Of a DNA stretch of 64,000 nt, positions 51,473 through 63,689 are shown piece after piece; the first letter of the stretch is position 1, and the number at the start of each line of letters is the position of its first letter. The DNA is from Marsupella aquatica (taxonomy: Eukaryota > Marchantiophyta), in NCBI GenBank assembly GCA_973895155.1, contig OZ316899.1, forward strand, positions 12,214,001 to 12,278,000, read 5' to 3'. Below the pieces are notes generated by a model that worked only from the letters and a program-made list of their open reading frames with translations, was not told the origin of the DNA and ran no database searches. The translations under genes were made by a program, and so were the position numbers.

Positions 51473-53348
51473 ATATTCTGTGCATCACCAGATTATCATC
51501 TTGGTCTAACTGTCTCCTTTCTTTCACTGGTCGGATCATGTTAGTCAAACATGTACTTCAAGCTATACATGTATATCATATATGTTCCTTAGATCACCTG
51601 TTGCATTGGCTAAAAAATTGACAGCTTTGAGCAGGGTTTTTCTGTGGGGGGCCAACAGACTTGGAGGTAAGAAGATCCCACTTGTGGCTTGGGAGAGACT
51701 ATCTAGGCCTAAGGTTGACGGTGGCCTGGGCCTTAAGGAATTTAGATGCCATTCTGCTGCTCTCTTAAGTAAATGGTTCACTGGAGCAATTGATCATCCT
51801 GAGTCGGAATGGGCACTGATGTTTGATGAAAATTTGAAGCTAACATCCTGGAGGAATTTCAGGGTTGTTCGTAGAAATCAGTACTCAATGAAGGATAAAC
51901 TACTTTTGTGTTCACCCCGATCCTTTGGCAATCTCCTGTACACTGGACAGATCTGGACGGCGTGGGAGCAGGTGAGGGAAAATTTGATCTTCTGCCCTGG
52001 AAATGGTACCATCCCAGGGCACTGGAGTGTGGAAGATCTCCTGAGATGCTTGCACTCTTTCTATAACTTACCAGAGGAAGGTAGAGGAGAGATGGTGAAG
52101 ACATGTGGTAAATTGGGAGTACGCAAGGTGAAAGATTTCTGGTCTGCGACTGACTGTGCATGGAAGGATCTAACACAACGAATGCAGCGTTTGAGGAATA
52201 TAGTTGAGTCCGACAAAGATAGTTGTCTTAGGCTCTTTTGACTATACAGGGAACTGCTTACAGTGTAAACATTACTGACTCCCCAGCTGGTCTTTGGAGA
52301 TGGTTGGATTTGGATTCAAAACCTATAGCTTTTGGATTACCTAATCACAGGGTTTATGAGTTACTGAGAACTAAGGGCTCCAATTTCTTTCGACTCAATA
52401 GAATCTGGGATGAATCACTGTCTGAGTTGGAATGGAGTGGGATTTGGATGGTATTGTGGACCTCTAATCTCTCTTCCCAGGCGAAGACCTTCATTTGGAG
52501 AATCCTAGCACAGGGACTCTTCTCTGGTTCTAGGGCACTTTGGATTAAGAAATCTGACGGATTTTGTGTGCTATGCTTTGGGGAGGTCGAAACATTACCT
52601 CATCTTTTCTGTCAATGCAGATATGCTAGATACTGCTGGAGTGTGGCCGGGGAGTGGATGAATGGACTGATCATCGGCCGGGATCGTGGTCTGCTCAAAT
52701 TGCTATTGTCATGCAGGGGAAAAGTTTCACTGAGTACTCTTCGTGCTTTCCTGATATACCAGATCCTTTGGAGCATCTGGTTGGCTAGGAATGAGCAAAC
52801 CTTTGATTTGACGAAGAAACAAGTTTTTGACACGATCTCTATCATTTCGGGGGCCTTGGATCACTTGTCTACAGTGGCAACTTCCTCCAGCTCTAACCGG
52901 AAGCGGTCACGTCTAATTGGGGCCACTGCCTTGTTAGAAGGGGAAAGGACCGGATTCTGAGGAATGATGCCAGGGTCACATTAGCTTTCTGAGCACTTGC
53001 GCTCTGTGCATTAGCAGTGTGCTGCACGCTGTTTTTCTGGTGCTGAGGGATGCTATCTTAGTTTGTTCTATAAGTGGATGTTGCTGACTTTATTAGTATA
53101 TCGGTCTTTACATGGAAAGGAGCATCTCTCCTTCCTTTTAGTTTTGCTTTACTTGCTTCTGCCCACGCTGCTTTGAGCTGTGGCTCTTTCCTGGTTCTGA
53201 ATGTGAACCTCTATGTACTTTTTCACCCCTTCATGGGCTTTATGATGCCCCTGGGCCTGCTTGTTTCCCCATCAGTGGGGTTCACGCGGAGTAAAATTTG
53301 GTTAAAAAAATTAACTAAAAATAATAAAAATAAATATTCTGTGCATCA
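51473..53348 (+). mobile_element. 5'-truncated L1-type LINE with 15-bp target duplication
   Basis: ATATTCTGTGCATCA occurs at 51473-51487 and 53334-53348, perfectly duplicated. Between them lie about 1.85 kb ending in an A-rich tail of AAAAATAATAAAAATAA type. The coding content is the C-terminal part of a LINE ORF2. Only the 3' third of a LINE is present, as expected from abortive target-primed reverse transcription. Confidence 0.85.
51582..52960 (+). pseudogene. LINE ORF2 C-terminal fragment
   Basis: Two frames (to 52241 and from 52238, a frameshift near 52235) read KIPLVAWERLSRPKVDGGLGLKEF, the typical post-RT motif of plant L1 elements, and later a zinc-knuckle FCVLCFGEVETLPHLFCQCRYARYCW with C-x2-C and H-x3-C spacing, followed by LWSIWLARNEQTF. 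The endonuclease and polymerase domains are absent because of 5' truncation. Confidence 0.8.
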
Positions 53349-54095
53349 GAGTATACTTCACTCTTACTAACATCTACTACTGAATTGTCTAGCAAATGTC
53401 TCTACAGGGACAAGTCTAGTAGTGAATTCAATAGAGTCTCAGAAGTTTGCAACCGAATTCAATCACCACAGGAATCTCTCAAATTCATTTACAACTTAAA
53501 TCACAAGTAGCTTTAGTTCCATACAAAACACTCTCTCATATTTTGTTAAAATGGAAGGAGGAAGATCTTACATCAAACTCATTCCTGAGTTTTTCTGTTT
53601 CTTCCCTGGTTTACTTCGAGAAGAACAGAGTTTAAGTACTTAAAGTAAGGGTTGCTAAAAGGTATGTCTTTTGGAAATGAGAATCAAAAGAGCACTTCTA
53701 AATAAATAAAATGAGTTCTCATTCTAGACTAAATATTTCTAAAATTAAGCTAGAGATACTGCTAGGAAATCTGATGGACACTTCTGAAAGCGTCTGAATA
53801 AACAGTCACATGAGAGTGCGGGTGATCCTAGTAACGTCCGGTTTGGGATGGATGCTTGCAGAAGCGTCCAGTTTCACATCAAATACTTGTAACATGGCGT
53901 CAAACAAACTTAAATTGCAAAAACAAATCAGGGGTAGCCTTTCACACTTGTGTTGCTCAAAATACCTATTGGCTATGTATGTTTTGTTGGGTGGTTGGAT
54001 TCGGTTTGGCAGGACAAGGCATTGATGCATGATGAACTGAAAAATAATGTTGCCATGTGCTGTTTTCTTTTCGGGGGGGGGGGGGGGCAAGATAG
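53349..54095. other. Non-coding, with a G14 run
   Basis: No supported gene. A run of 14 G at 54073-54086, preceded by a T-rich tract, lies just before the first coding segment of the RING gene and could be a damaged splice acceptor region or a sequencing-difficult homopolymer. Confidence 0.4.
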
Positions 54096-55349
54096 CTACA
54101 TTGTTATCTTACGACAAAAGTTGGAGGATGGTAACAAGGACATGGAGGCGTTGAAGAACAATGAATCATCTATTCTGAAGGGGATGGCAACATTTGACAA
54201 GCTCATAGATACCAGCAACAAGCGCTTTGAATGGGTACCAGAGAAGGTAGCTCGTCTAAAGTTGTGGAGTCACAGTTGGAAGCAGACTTGAAGCCCCTTG
54301 AGTTGTCTACAACAGCTCAAAAGTCTGAACTGGTTATTTTGGAGTCTCTTTTGTCCAATCCATGTCCCGTGTTGCAACCTCGCTTTGTTCCCACATCAAC
54401 CGCAATAGTGGGAACGGAAGTGCTTGTGAGTAATTGTCCAATTTGTTGCCACGGGTACCATTGTTTCAACTGGGTTCCAGCAAATTGTGGCCACATGTAT
54501 CATCCACATTGTTTATTTACATTGTTGGGGGATAAAACAAGAGCACCCTGTTGCTTTGGATGTGGGAAACCCTTTTTGGAAGATTGGGTTCCAAGTTGGG
54601 GTCTTCCAAACATAGGGCAGGACAAGTTGCCATCGGGTGAAGGTGGCTATATTCAAGAGCTGAAGGGAACATACGGGGTAAACGGTGCCTGCTTGGGCAG
54701 ACGTTGTCACCTTGTGCAACAAATGCAGTCCACGCAAGCTCTGGTATGTAGAGGCACACTGTCATGTTTTAATTGGTATTTGGTTTCTAAGGTTCCGGTT
54801 TTGGGCCATGTAGTAAATTATGTCTTCATTTGTGTGTGCAGGAAGAAGCCCAAGTCCAAGCTGTGCGGTTGTGCAATGTGAACCACACTATTTCTGTGCA
54901 TGAACAGGGTGCTCATGAGGATGACTCTCCTGAAATGCCAGCGTTGGATCCCACATTAATGAACTGCATGTGAGGAAGAAACAGAAGCAGGAGAGTGAAT
55001 TAGCTAGCAAGGTGACCAGTACCCCATTGACACCTCTTGAGCTTGGCACCTTGCCCTTTACTCCTGAGTTTGTGTCTCGTGTTTCATTCAGGCAACTGTT
55101 GAGCCTTGTTCAAACTGAAGCAGGAGAAACACCTCCACGGTCCAGCAGTACAACTGAATCCCTTGTTCTTCCTCCCAAGTGCTTGAACTCCAGGAAACGA
55201 TTGCAGCTTCTTGTAAGAGACCCATAGCAAATGGAATCTGAGGGTTTTATGGGTACTATATATGAACTGAATAACATAGAATATTGTTTCATGTGCAGCA
55301 GATAAAATCAGGGTGGAAAACAAGAGCCAAAGCTGTGAATGGAGTCTAA
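54096..55349 (+). pseudogene. RING-finger protein gene of the right-hand transposon-like region
   Basis: Coding segments: a helical region (LRQKLEDGNKDMEALKNN), a frame change near 54245, then VVESQLEADLKPLEL and a RING-type finger CPICCHGYHCFN...ANCGHMYHPHC...CCFGCGKPF at about 54436-54575. GT-AG introns keep phase at 54744-54840 and 55213-55298. A frame change near 54955 lies between EEAQVQAVRLCNVNH and HVRKKQKQESELASK. The final reading is QIKSGWKTRAKAVNGV and TAA. RING domains usually act in ubiquitin transfer or zinc-mediated binding; here it may be the accessory gene of a DNA transposon, which is inference. The reading could continue beyond the TAA, since AG|GTAACT follows at 55361. Confidence 0.55.
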
Positions 55350-55439
55350 CCAATCAAGCAGGTAACTATTGGTTTTCTATCTCAAACCGTTTCCCTTTAT
55401 GTCTTTGACTAGGGTTGTGACTATTTTGTTTGAAATTAG

Positions 55440-55890
55440 CTTGGACAGCAAGGCCTAAGGAGTTCAAGTCCTTTATAGGACCCAAGTCCTAGCCTGAGGA
55501 CTTGAAGTCTATGGGCAAGAGCTCCAGTGAGTCCTTAGGGTCTTGGTAGAGTCAATGATAGAGTCCTTGGTCAAGGACCCTCAAGGACTTTGAAGGACCC
55601 CAAGTTCTTGTGGAAGGACTTTGAAGGACTTGGAGTCCTCGGGCAAGAAGTCGGAGGTCCTCGGGCAAGGACTGGACTCCGAGTCCTTGGGCAAGGGCTG
55701 CCAGTCTTGGGGAAAGGACTAAGAGTCGTCTTTGGGCACAACTCAGAGTCCTTGGGCAAGGAGTCAGAGTCCTGGGAACGACTATGGGTCCTTGTGGAAT
55801 GACTCCAAATCCTTGTGGAAAGGGCTTTAAGTACTGGCTGGGGGAATGACTTCAAGTACTCAGGGAAGGACTTGACGTCCATGGGGCTCT
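55440..55890 (+). repeat. AAGGACT/AGTCCTT minisatellite, array 1
   Basis: Irregular tandem units built on GAGTCCTTGGGCAAGGACT, with arms AAGGACT and AGTCCTT that are reverse complements, so each unit can fold into a hairpin. It appears to sit in an intron between 55361 and an acceptor at about 55970. Confidence 0.7.
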
Positions 55891-55970
55891 TGTAACCGGT
55901 TTCTTGTAATTGGAACTTCTACGGACACTTTTGAATTCTTGCTTCTGAGAATGAGGTGCTTCAGTTTTGC

Positions 55971-56413
55971 AGATGGAGAAGCTTAGCCTGTATGATACTC
56001 TTCATGAAGTCAGGATAGATAGGATATGGGGTCTATGTGCCGGAGGCTTTACTTATGAAGGCTGTGGGGGAGGTTTGAGTGATGGTCGTCCCTGCACTTT
56101 GGGGAAGTACAAACACAGGTTGAGAATGCAGAATCCCGAGTCACCATTGGGTCCTTGATCTCGCAGCAGACTTCAACACACCTGTACAAGGGATGGGGAA
56201 GGAACATACATGTACTGTTTTGCTGTGCAGGTTGGCAACATTGTGCTTCAAGTGAATGAAGCTAATGGTCAGCAATTGATGGGGATCACGGGCCAGGAGT
56301 ACAGGGATTCAGACATTGATAGGAGAGACCAGATTAGGGATCAGGTTTTGGCTGGGACTTGGATAACCAGATATGTCAAGGGTGACAGGGAAGCTGATCT
56401 GTCTTGCCTTTGA
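55971..56413 (+). pseudogene. Two candidate exons
   Basis: After TTTTGCAG, MEKLSLYDTLHEVRIDRIWG and then a Gly/Cys-rich stretch ending SPLGP and TGA (56156-56158). After TTTGCTGTGCAG near 56230, VGNIVLQVNEANGQQLMGIT and QVLAGTWITRYVKG to TGA at 56411-56413. Both look like coding sequence of one gene, perhaps the 3' end of the RING gene, but no in-frame join could be shown. Family unknown. Confidence 0.35.
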
Positions 56414-56976
56414 AGAAAGCAAAGTCAAGGATCCAGTAGACAAGTCACATGTGGCGCTAGGTGGCCTTAGCAGGCTAAAGAATGTTGTTGTTGACCTAGG
56501 GTCAGATATAGTGGATTTGTTCAGATCTTTTAGCATCAGAAAGTAGGCAGCCTCTACAAGCAAGGGGTTTGAGGATGGTTGGTTCAATGAATTGTGTCTT
56601 CAATGATACTTTGTTTTGGATTGAGGCCTTCAAAGCCTAGTTTTGATTGTAATAGGATGAGCATTTTATGCACCGTATCTTTTGTCACTTTGTATACTCC
56701 ACGATTCAGTCTCTCCTTCCTCTGTTGGTCAATATGTGAGCTCACGTATCTTGCATAATGCAACAATGATCGTCAGCCCTAGTGGTCATTAGAAGTTTGT
56801 TCCTCTCATTCAAAGAGCTGTGTGGTTAAATTCTAATCGGTCATGTTCTGTCATTTTGTATGGCAACAACTGAAACTTAGCTTGATGTCATGTAATATTG
56901 AAAAATCAGAAGGTAACTAGCTCAATGTGGAGCTGAAGCGCCAGTGATTACAAAGCCACATTTAGTTGCTCTCAAC
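56414..56976. other. No gene
   Basis: AT-rich sequence without support for coding; left flank of a solo LTR. Confidence 0.5.
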
Positions 56977-56981
56977 TTGTG

Positions 56982-59900
56982 TGTCGCGCCCCTAACCCGG
57001 GCCTTAAATCCAGTTTAGCTCCATGGGGTGACCTTGACCACCAGTAGGGGTGAGGGTTCGGGCAAGGAGGTGTGTAGTGGCCTCGATTGGCCCTAAGTCG
57101 GGCTAAGGCAATATACTTACTGGTATAACACTCACGCAACTCATACTAGTCATAGGTATATTTGTTTTCCACCGCTGGAATATTCCCACAGTTAGTGACT
57201 CGGACTAACTCCCAGCTTGGGGCTTTCAAGCCATCGATGCGATAGAACCTTGTGACATGCAATGGGTGGCAATCCCTACCATTAGTCCACACCCGGTACG
57301 TCCCTTGAAATGGCGCCTTTGCTCAGACAAAGCATACACACAACACCAGTTACTCGTGGAAACATTAGAGGGAAAAGACTACATTTACTCAGCGAAGAAT
57401 CAGTTTACATATATAGTTGACTCGACTTCTAAGGGGGTCAGCAGGCCCAACGGCAGTCGATGCCCAGTCTCTACAAGGCCCCGCCCCGCACTTGCCCAGC
57501 AAGCTCGACTCTGGCTCTCACTCCTTGGTGCGATATGCTTTGTCTGAGCAAAGGCGATAACTAAGCCTTCTCCCCCTCCCACAGCGGAAAGGGAAGCCTA
57601 AATACTACGGTTGCGGAAAGGAACCGGAAGATACTACCTTCCGGGGTAATGCCTACTGACTAACTACCCTCTAACTAGCCGGCCGCACTCCTCTGACCGG
57701 TTGACCATCGACAACAAGGGCGCTGACCGGAATGGCAGCAGCTAAGTCTACTGACCAAAATCTAGTCCGTTGATGGACTCTATCCTACGTTGGCTGATCC
57801 TAACTGATCCGGTCCTAATTCTTCCTACTGTGCCACTAATCGGTGCCTAATGACAACTATTCTGTTGTTACGCCTAACCAAAAGATGCCGCTGACTGAAC
57901 CGCCTTGCGCGGCGCCTGCTTCCACCCTTCGCTAACCACCTCTTACGTGCGAGCTGTGGTCAGACTAGGGTTTGTCCCCCTGTCGGGGCGAGACCTCGAG
58001 CCGCCTTGATCAGAGGTGGGCCCAGGTCTTCCCCGCTGGAGGACGAGCAGGGTAATGCAATCCTGCAAGGCCTTGTTGTCCCGCACAGCCTCCTCCGCCT
58101 CGTTTGCAGCTTCATCAACCTTTGTCTGGAGCCGTGCTACCTCCAGGTTGAGCTGGTCGATGGAGTCATGATGGGTCTGGTCTTGCGCCAACAATTTATC
58201 CCGTTTGGCGGAGAGACTAGCCACCTGCTGAGTTGCTTGTAGGAATTGGTTGTTGAGGTCGGTCAGGCTGGTAACCTGAGCCGAGGATTCCGAGCGCAAC
58301 TAAAGCACGATGTCGTCCAGCTTCTTGAGATCCACTTGCGCCCTGCTCAACTCTTGGGTTAGTCCGTGCCGCTGTTCAACGGTGCGAACTAACTCCTCAC
58401 AGCGGGTAGTGGCCTCCTCCTCGAGGTGTTCTACCAGCATTTGGAGGCGCCCAATCTCATTCCCCCTCGCCATGAGTTCTTCTTCCAAGCGGCTTACAAT
58501 CCGTGGTTGGTGCTCTAACATGAAGAAGGTTGGTTGCAAGTACGCCGAGACTTGTTGTCCAATGTACGTCGCCAGCTCCCCTGACAGAGTCTGACTAAAC
58601 TTCTGGACCAGGTCGTAGGCCATGGTCCCCGGGGCTACTTGGTAGTCCTCCATCCTCTCGGGTACCGATGGTTCCTCGGGCGGGGTGGTGAGCTCCTCTG
58701 TAGTCTGCACTGGGGAAGGAAAGGTTTCCTCAGGTGGTGGAGGGATTGGGGGTGGCTGTACTGCGGGTAGCGGAGGCTTGACGGAAGGGGGCGGCGGAAT
58801 TTCAGCAGGAGGTGGTGACGGAGTACTAGTCGGGGCCTCCGGCTTGGGGTTTGGCTGAGGCACGGTAGTCCGCTCGCTCGGGGATGCCTCCCTTGGAGCG
58901 GGGGTGACATTAGTCGGGGCTGAGGTGGCCATATTCTTTCCTTTGGCCTCCCATCGTGCCTTGTACCAGGTGAGGATGATGGCGATATGACTTCCCAAGT
59001 AAGTCTTCCCCCCAATAGCCATACCTCCCTGAGCCCGCTTAAGCTCCCCCGAGAACCTTCGGTAAAAGAATTGGGCCCAGTTCCGCCGTTTGTACTATTC
59101 CACCTACATGATCATGCAAAGGGAGATCTCGGATCGTGGCTCAATCATGTGTAGGGTAGTTCGTATGAAGTTAAGCCGCTCCATGTAGATTAAGTTGGTG
59201 CACGACCCCTGCTTGTATCCGTTGTCCGTCTCACCTTCGGGTTTGAAGTGCCAAGGTGTATACTCCTTATCCCAAATTTGGAGTTCAACTGGCACCGGCC
59301 CGGTTGGCAGGCAGAATATCTGTGCCATCTGATGCTCTGTAAGTGATAAGGTCTGTCCTGAAACCTTGGTGGTTGATGCGTCAGTGTCGAAATTGGAGAT
59401 GAACTCACAAATCTCCTTGGGCCCGGCCACGCACGGTCTCCATAGCAAGTGAGCAAACTGCTCCAACTGATGCTCCTTGAGGTAGTCTGCGTGGTCAAGT
59501 TTCTTGATTGCGATCCAGACTACCTCGGGGACGCAGATTACCTGTAATAAGTTAGACTTGGGATTATCCGGGGGCCGTTGGGCCTGGTTGGCCGGGGGGT
59601 TGGCCGGGGTAGGTGCACGAGCAGCGTTGGTTCGCGTTGTTGATTTGGGGGCCGGCGTCGTCCTTGCCTGCTTACGAGAACGCTGCTTGAGATGCGGACT
59701 AACTCGCTCGGAACCCGAAGAACACTCGGTGTTGTTCACGGGACGGACTTGGGACTGGGCTGAGGGGCTGGTGGGGTCGGTGTATCCATATCCCAGTTGA
59801 AGGCGTTGGAGCTTTCCCCGAGGAACGTAAGATTACGCGCCGCTTCCCATTGTCTGCTGATGTCTTCTTGGTGCTTTTTGGCTGCGATTTGCTGGTCTAG

Positions 59901-60783
59901 GTACCCCGGGATCTTGTCAAACTCTGCCTGAGTAAGCCGCTGGCTGCCCTTCAGCCTAAAGAACTTCGCGGGGACTTCAAGAATCGCCTTTGCTACCGAT
60001 CTAAGCCCTTCCTCGCTGAGATATAGCTCGGTGATGTAGTCCCACAGCTCGTTGTAGCTAGAATCCCTAGTGATAGTTGTCTTCTCGTAGTTAACCTGCG
60101 CTACCTTGGCCACCAACTTTGTGTATCTTCTTTCATAAGCGGCTTTCTCGGGACAAGAGTACCAATAAGTCTCGGAGAACTTAGCACCTACCTCGCTAAA
60201 CAAGGTCCAGAATCCCAAGGCTATAAGGGTCATACTAACCTTTGTAGTCTGGTTCGTCGAGTCCGCGTTTCCGTTGTTTGGTCCGCTTACTGGTGGAGGC
60301 CTTCCTTGCCCTGACTAAATCTTGCCACAACCTGCTCTTATCCCTTGATGATCTCCTTGTAAAGGTCAGCTTGATTCGAGCAAGAAGGCGAGAGAATGGC
60401 AGCGTCCGCAAATTTTGAAAGGTAGAAATGATCAAATGGCCCGTAGCGCCATCGACTTTGCTCTTATGGAGGTGCCAGGGTGAGCTTTGAGCGTGAGTGG
60501 GCAAGGTCGTTCCGGTCGTTGATGATGAGCATAAGTCAGCGTCTTGGTCCAAGCGTGATTCTTCTAACGGATTTTACTCCGCCGCCGCCACCGTACCGCG
60601 GTCGAGCGTAATAACCCTCTACTTTAATTCGTAATCATCCGATCAACCAACCTACTCCTAACCTATTCATAATGGCAAAGACGGCTATTCGTGCTATTCT
60701 ACGCTACGGCTACGGTCCTAATGATCGTATAAGACCTAATCTATGACCTGCGTTCGGTTAAGTGACACGTTACCCGTGTCACA
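56982..60783 (-). mobile_element. Reverse-oriented ORF-bearing solo LTR
   Basis: Flanked by the 5-bp duplication TTGTG (56977-56981, 60784-60788). On the minus strand it starts TGTGACACGGG and ends GGGGCGCGACA. It has the family's conserved dyad block (57160-57240, around TTTTCCACCGCTGGAA). 3.8 kb, close to the Ty3 LTR length, but diverged, so a separate subfamily. It inserted between the RING-side genes and the transposase gene. Confidence 0.8.
57943..60233 (-). pseudogene. LTR-encoded ORF, copy E
   Basis: ATG at 60233-60231. The N-terminal module (ALGFWTLFSEVGAKF; AAYERRYTKLVAKVAQ; DKIPGYLDQQIAAK) has the same layout as copies C and D (IQFWTQFLS; YEREYERAI-like; DHIPAQV). After a frame change near 59740 come SLTEHQMAQIFCLPTG (the FGLP module, here FCLP) and, after two TAG codons near 59103-59095, AIGGKTYLGSHIAIILTWY (matching ISGKAYFASHIEIILEWY in D). 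Then a very proline-rich region and a coiled coil, with a TAG at 58300-58302, ending 57943. A distant homologue keeping the same domain order shows that the LTR ORF is old and conserved. Confidence 0.6.
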
Positions 60784-61435
60784 TTGTGCCAACTGAATAT
60801 GATCATCAGCAAGATCATTAGCCACAGTTACCCTTAGTATGGGGGAAATTTGAGCTGTGTGAATGCCTCAGGTTAATTTAGTCCTCTAATCCTCTAATAA
60901 AAGAAGCTATTCTGCATGCACTACCATCTTGGCCCATCACATTCTCAAGTCATTTTTGTACTGATGTTGTCCTCTAATCAAAGTCGGAAGGGTTTTGTTG
61001 TTGTTCTTTATGGACCACTCTGCTTTACACAACCAATTTTGGCACGACAAAATAGTAGAAAATAGCTCCAAGAGGTTATATTACACTTGGGAAAAATTAA
61101 GGCAATGGTTGAACTAGATAACACACAGTTGGTGAATTTTGAAGTTTCTTCAGGGGTGGTTGGGTGCAGACAAAAAATGAACATTCCAATGCACTGGACA
61201 AGCTTATTGATTCCATTTGTCCGACAGGTTGCCACCAGCACATGTTAACAACATACTATTCATCCTCAAATGAAATAAAGGTGGAAAAGAACTTATAGCC
61301 TTACATTAAATTTAGGAATGTTTTTACAATCTCACTGTCTAGGAGCCTCGTGAAATGCTAAATAACTAGCCTACCCTACTACAATGACCTTCTATATGTC
61401 TTCATGTACAGCATGATCCATTAGTTTTACAGGAG
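60784..61435. other. Non-coding downstream of the transposase gene
   Basis: No supported gene. AT-rich, probably the 3' region of the minus-strand transposase gene. Confidence 0.4.
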
Positions 61436-63600
61436 CTACACCTGCAGCGATTCATAAATCGCTTCTAAAGTGTCTGAATCTAGTGTGTAAAATCTAGCAC
61501 CTCGTCCCTTGCCTCCCTTGGGCACCTCACATGGTGTCAAACCAAATTGAATGTGAATTACTTCCCCTGGATGGCAGTGCTGAAAGGAGAAGCAAAATTG
61601 AAGATGAACTTGTTTTTTGATCCTGGATATGGTTGGAACCACCTTCCCTTTAAGGCCATGTCCCCTGCCTTGAATTGTACCTTGTACCCATTAGTGAAAC
61701 TCTTTGTGACTGTGGAGCACCTCTTCACACTAATAAATGTAGAAATCTACATTATCTTCATTTGGTTGACTTGCACAACATGCATAGAAATCTCCCAATT
61801 GGACACATTCTGGTAGAGAGAAGTTGTCACGCAGTCCTTCGCCCTCTCCCATGTTCTCCACATCAGCTCTGACATCTGCCTGCAATACCCCTTTGACCAT
61901 CTCTAGGCAATACTTGCCTACCCATTCCTTGTTCTCACAATGCATTGGATCTTCATCAACACAAGCTACACAGAAACAACTGAGCTCCCAAACTTGCAAC
62001 AGTGTTGACAGACTCTTACTAAATCCATCAAAGCAGTGCAAAGATCTACAATCCTTGATTGGATCACAATCCCACTTCTTCTGTCTATTTACAGTGCCAA
62101 CAGGAATTTCCCAAAATATACGTCGAACAAGCTGCACATCACCATACTCCTGCAATTGACGAAGGGCAAACTTGTCCTTGCAAAACTTCACCACATCTGA
62201 TGCACCCTCTAGACGATGACCATTCATGCCTTTTAGTTACTCAGTTGCAAGCCCGGTCTTAATGTGGCCGCCAAGAGCATCCTATTAAAGCATACAAGGA
62301 GCACAAATTAGAAAGTTTCTTACTTAGACTGCAAGTTTGGTCATCCAATTCCAATAGATATGTCACTCATTAGAAACCAACTAAGGCATGCATAGAATTG
62401 GGTGTAGAGAATGTTCCCTATAGATACTTACAGCAACACCCTTCCCATGGCCAGAGGCATGGAAGAACCATTTCATCCGTGCGCCAAACCGGGAGTAGTA
62501 CCTACTAACGTAGTAAAATGGTCTGCAGGCCTTGAACTGAGATGCCGCCCCATCAGACCAAACCCAGTGTTGATCAACATGAATTCCCTTATTAGCCATC
62601 CACTCCCAGTGCGCATCCGTGTAGTGTTGCACAAAAAGAGTGTCATGACAATTATCATCACTAATGTAGAAATGGTAATCTGCTATAATATCACGAGTTT
62701 TATCAGCATTATGTGCTGCTTTCACAGGCCTACCCATTGCAGCTTCAAGTGAATCGGCATCTTCCCTGTGTCTATAGGTAACATGGATTAACAATGTCAC
62801 TTGCTTACTGTCCCAATGTTGACTCTCAGTCTCATTCTGAGGCAAAAAAGTGTAATTTTTGGAGAAATCTACTGAAGAAACAATTGTCCCTCTTGGAAAT
62901 GTTTTTAGACATTGTCTAAACTGTTGTGATTGCCAATGGGCTCCAAAGTTATGCACAATAAATGTCTTCATGGTATACATTATTGCTCTCTTAAAATCAA
63001 CCATGGGAGTTTGCTTATAAACAATCCTCAATCGCCTATACTTCTTTGTTGCACTCTCTTCAGCCCCTTTCTTTTTTTCTCTCTTCTGTTGGGCAGTGTC
63101 ATCCAGGTCACGATATTCAAATGTCTGCCATTTGATCATTTGATTTTGTGCAGGGTCCAACTCTTGAGTGCACCAATCCAACTTCTCTACTCCACATTCT
63201 TCACATTCACCCATAATACAGGCATTTTGGTGCCACTCTGTCTCAGGTAGTCTATGACAAAGAGATTCCTCTATCCAACCACGAACTGAGGTTATGAACT
63301 TTGTAGATGCCATACAAGAAGAGATGGGTACAACACCCAAGGGTCTACAGGTATCACATTCACAAGGACAGTCCTTAATGTGCTGGTGCCACCTGAATTT
63401 GTCAATTGCCTCTTTGAGTAAGTCCATCTCCACATGTTGTTTGCAGCAACAAACATTGATGTCTTTCATCTTACGAACATAATATGGCTTGAAGTATATA
63501 AATGACCACATCCCTACAGACACCCCATTCTGCTCCCTTGTGCACCAGTCATGAAATGCTGAAAAAAATTGGAACTGCACATATACAAGACATACATTAT
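61436..63600 (-). pseudogene. DDE-type transposase candidate (SDGAASQ / GHGKG family)
   Basis: Minus-strand gene. The first coding segment seen starts at an acceptor near 63575 (TGCAG then FQFFSAFHDWC) and runs to 62432: Cys-rich CCCKQHVEMD...CPCECDTC and CIMGECEECG, then SSVDFSKNYTFLPQNE, FYISDDNCHDT, VWSDGAASQFKACRPFYY and FFHASGHGKGVA. A GT-AG intron (62431-62282) joins in phase to DALGGHIKTGLATE, then an in-frame TAA (62239-62237) and the rest to about 61730 (CKDKFALRQL; VRRIFWEIPVG). A last segment (PGEVIHIQFGLTPCEV) ends at 61436. The Asp residues in VDFSKNY, YISDD and SDGAASQ would suit a DDE catalytic core. Proteins with this SDGAA and HGKG pattern are common as multicopy genes in animals and algae; I do not give a superfamily name. 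The 5' exons lie beyond the window or are lost. Confidence 0.6.
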
Positions 63601-63689
63601 TTTTGTTAGAAAGACTGGTAGGAACGGATACCCTCAAATATGCAGTCACAAAAACCCATGTATGTGGGTACTACTACTTCCTGAAGGAC

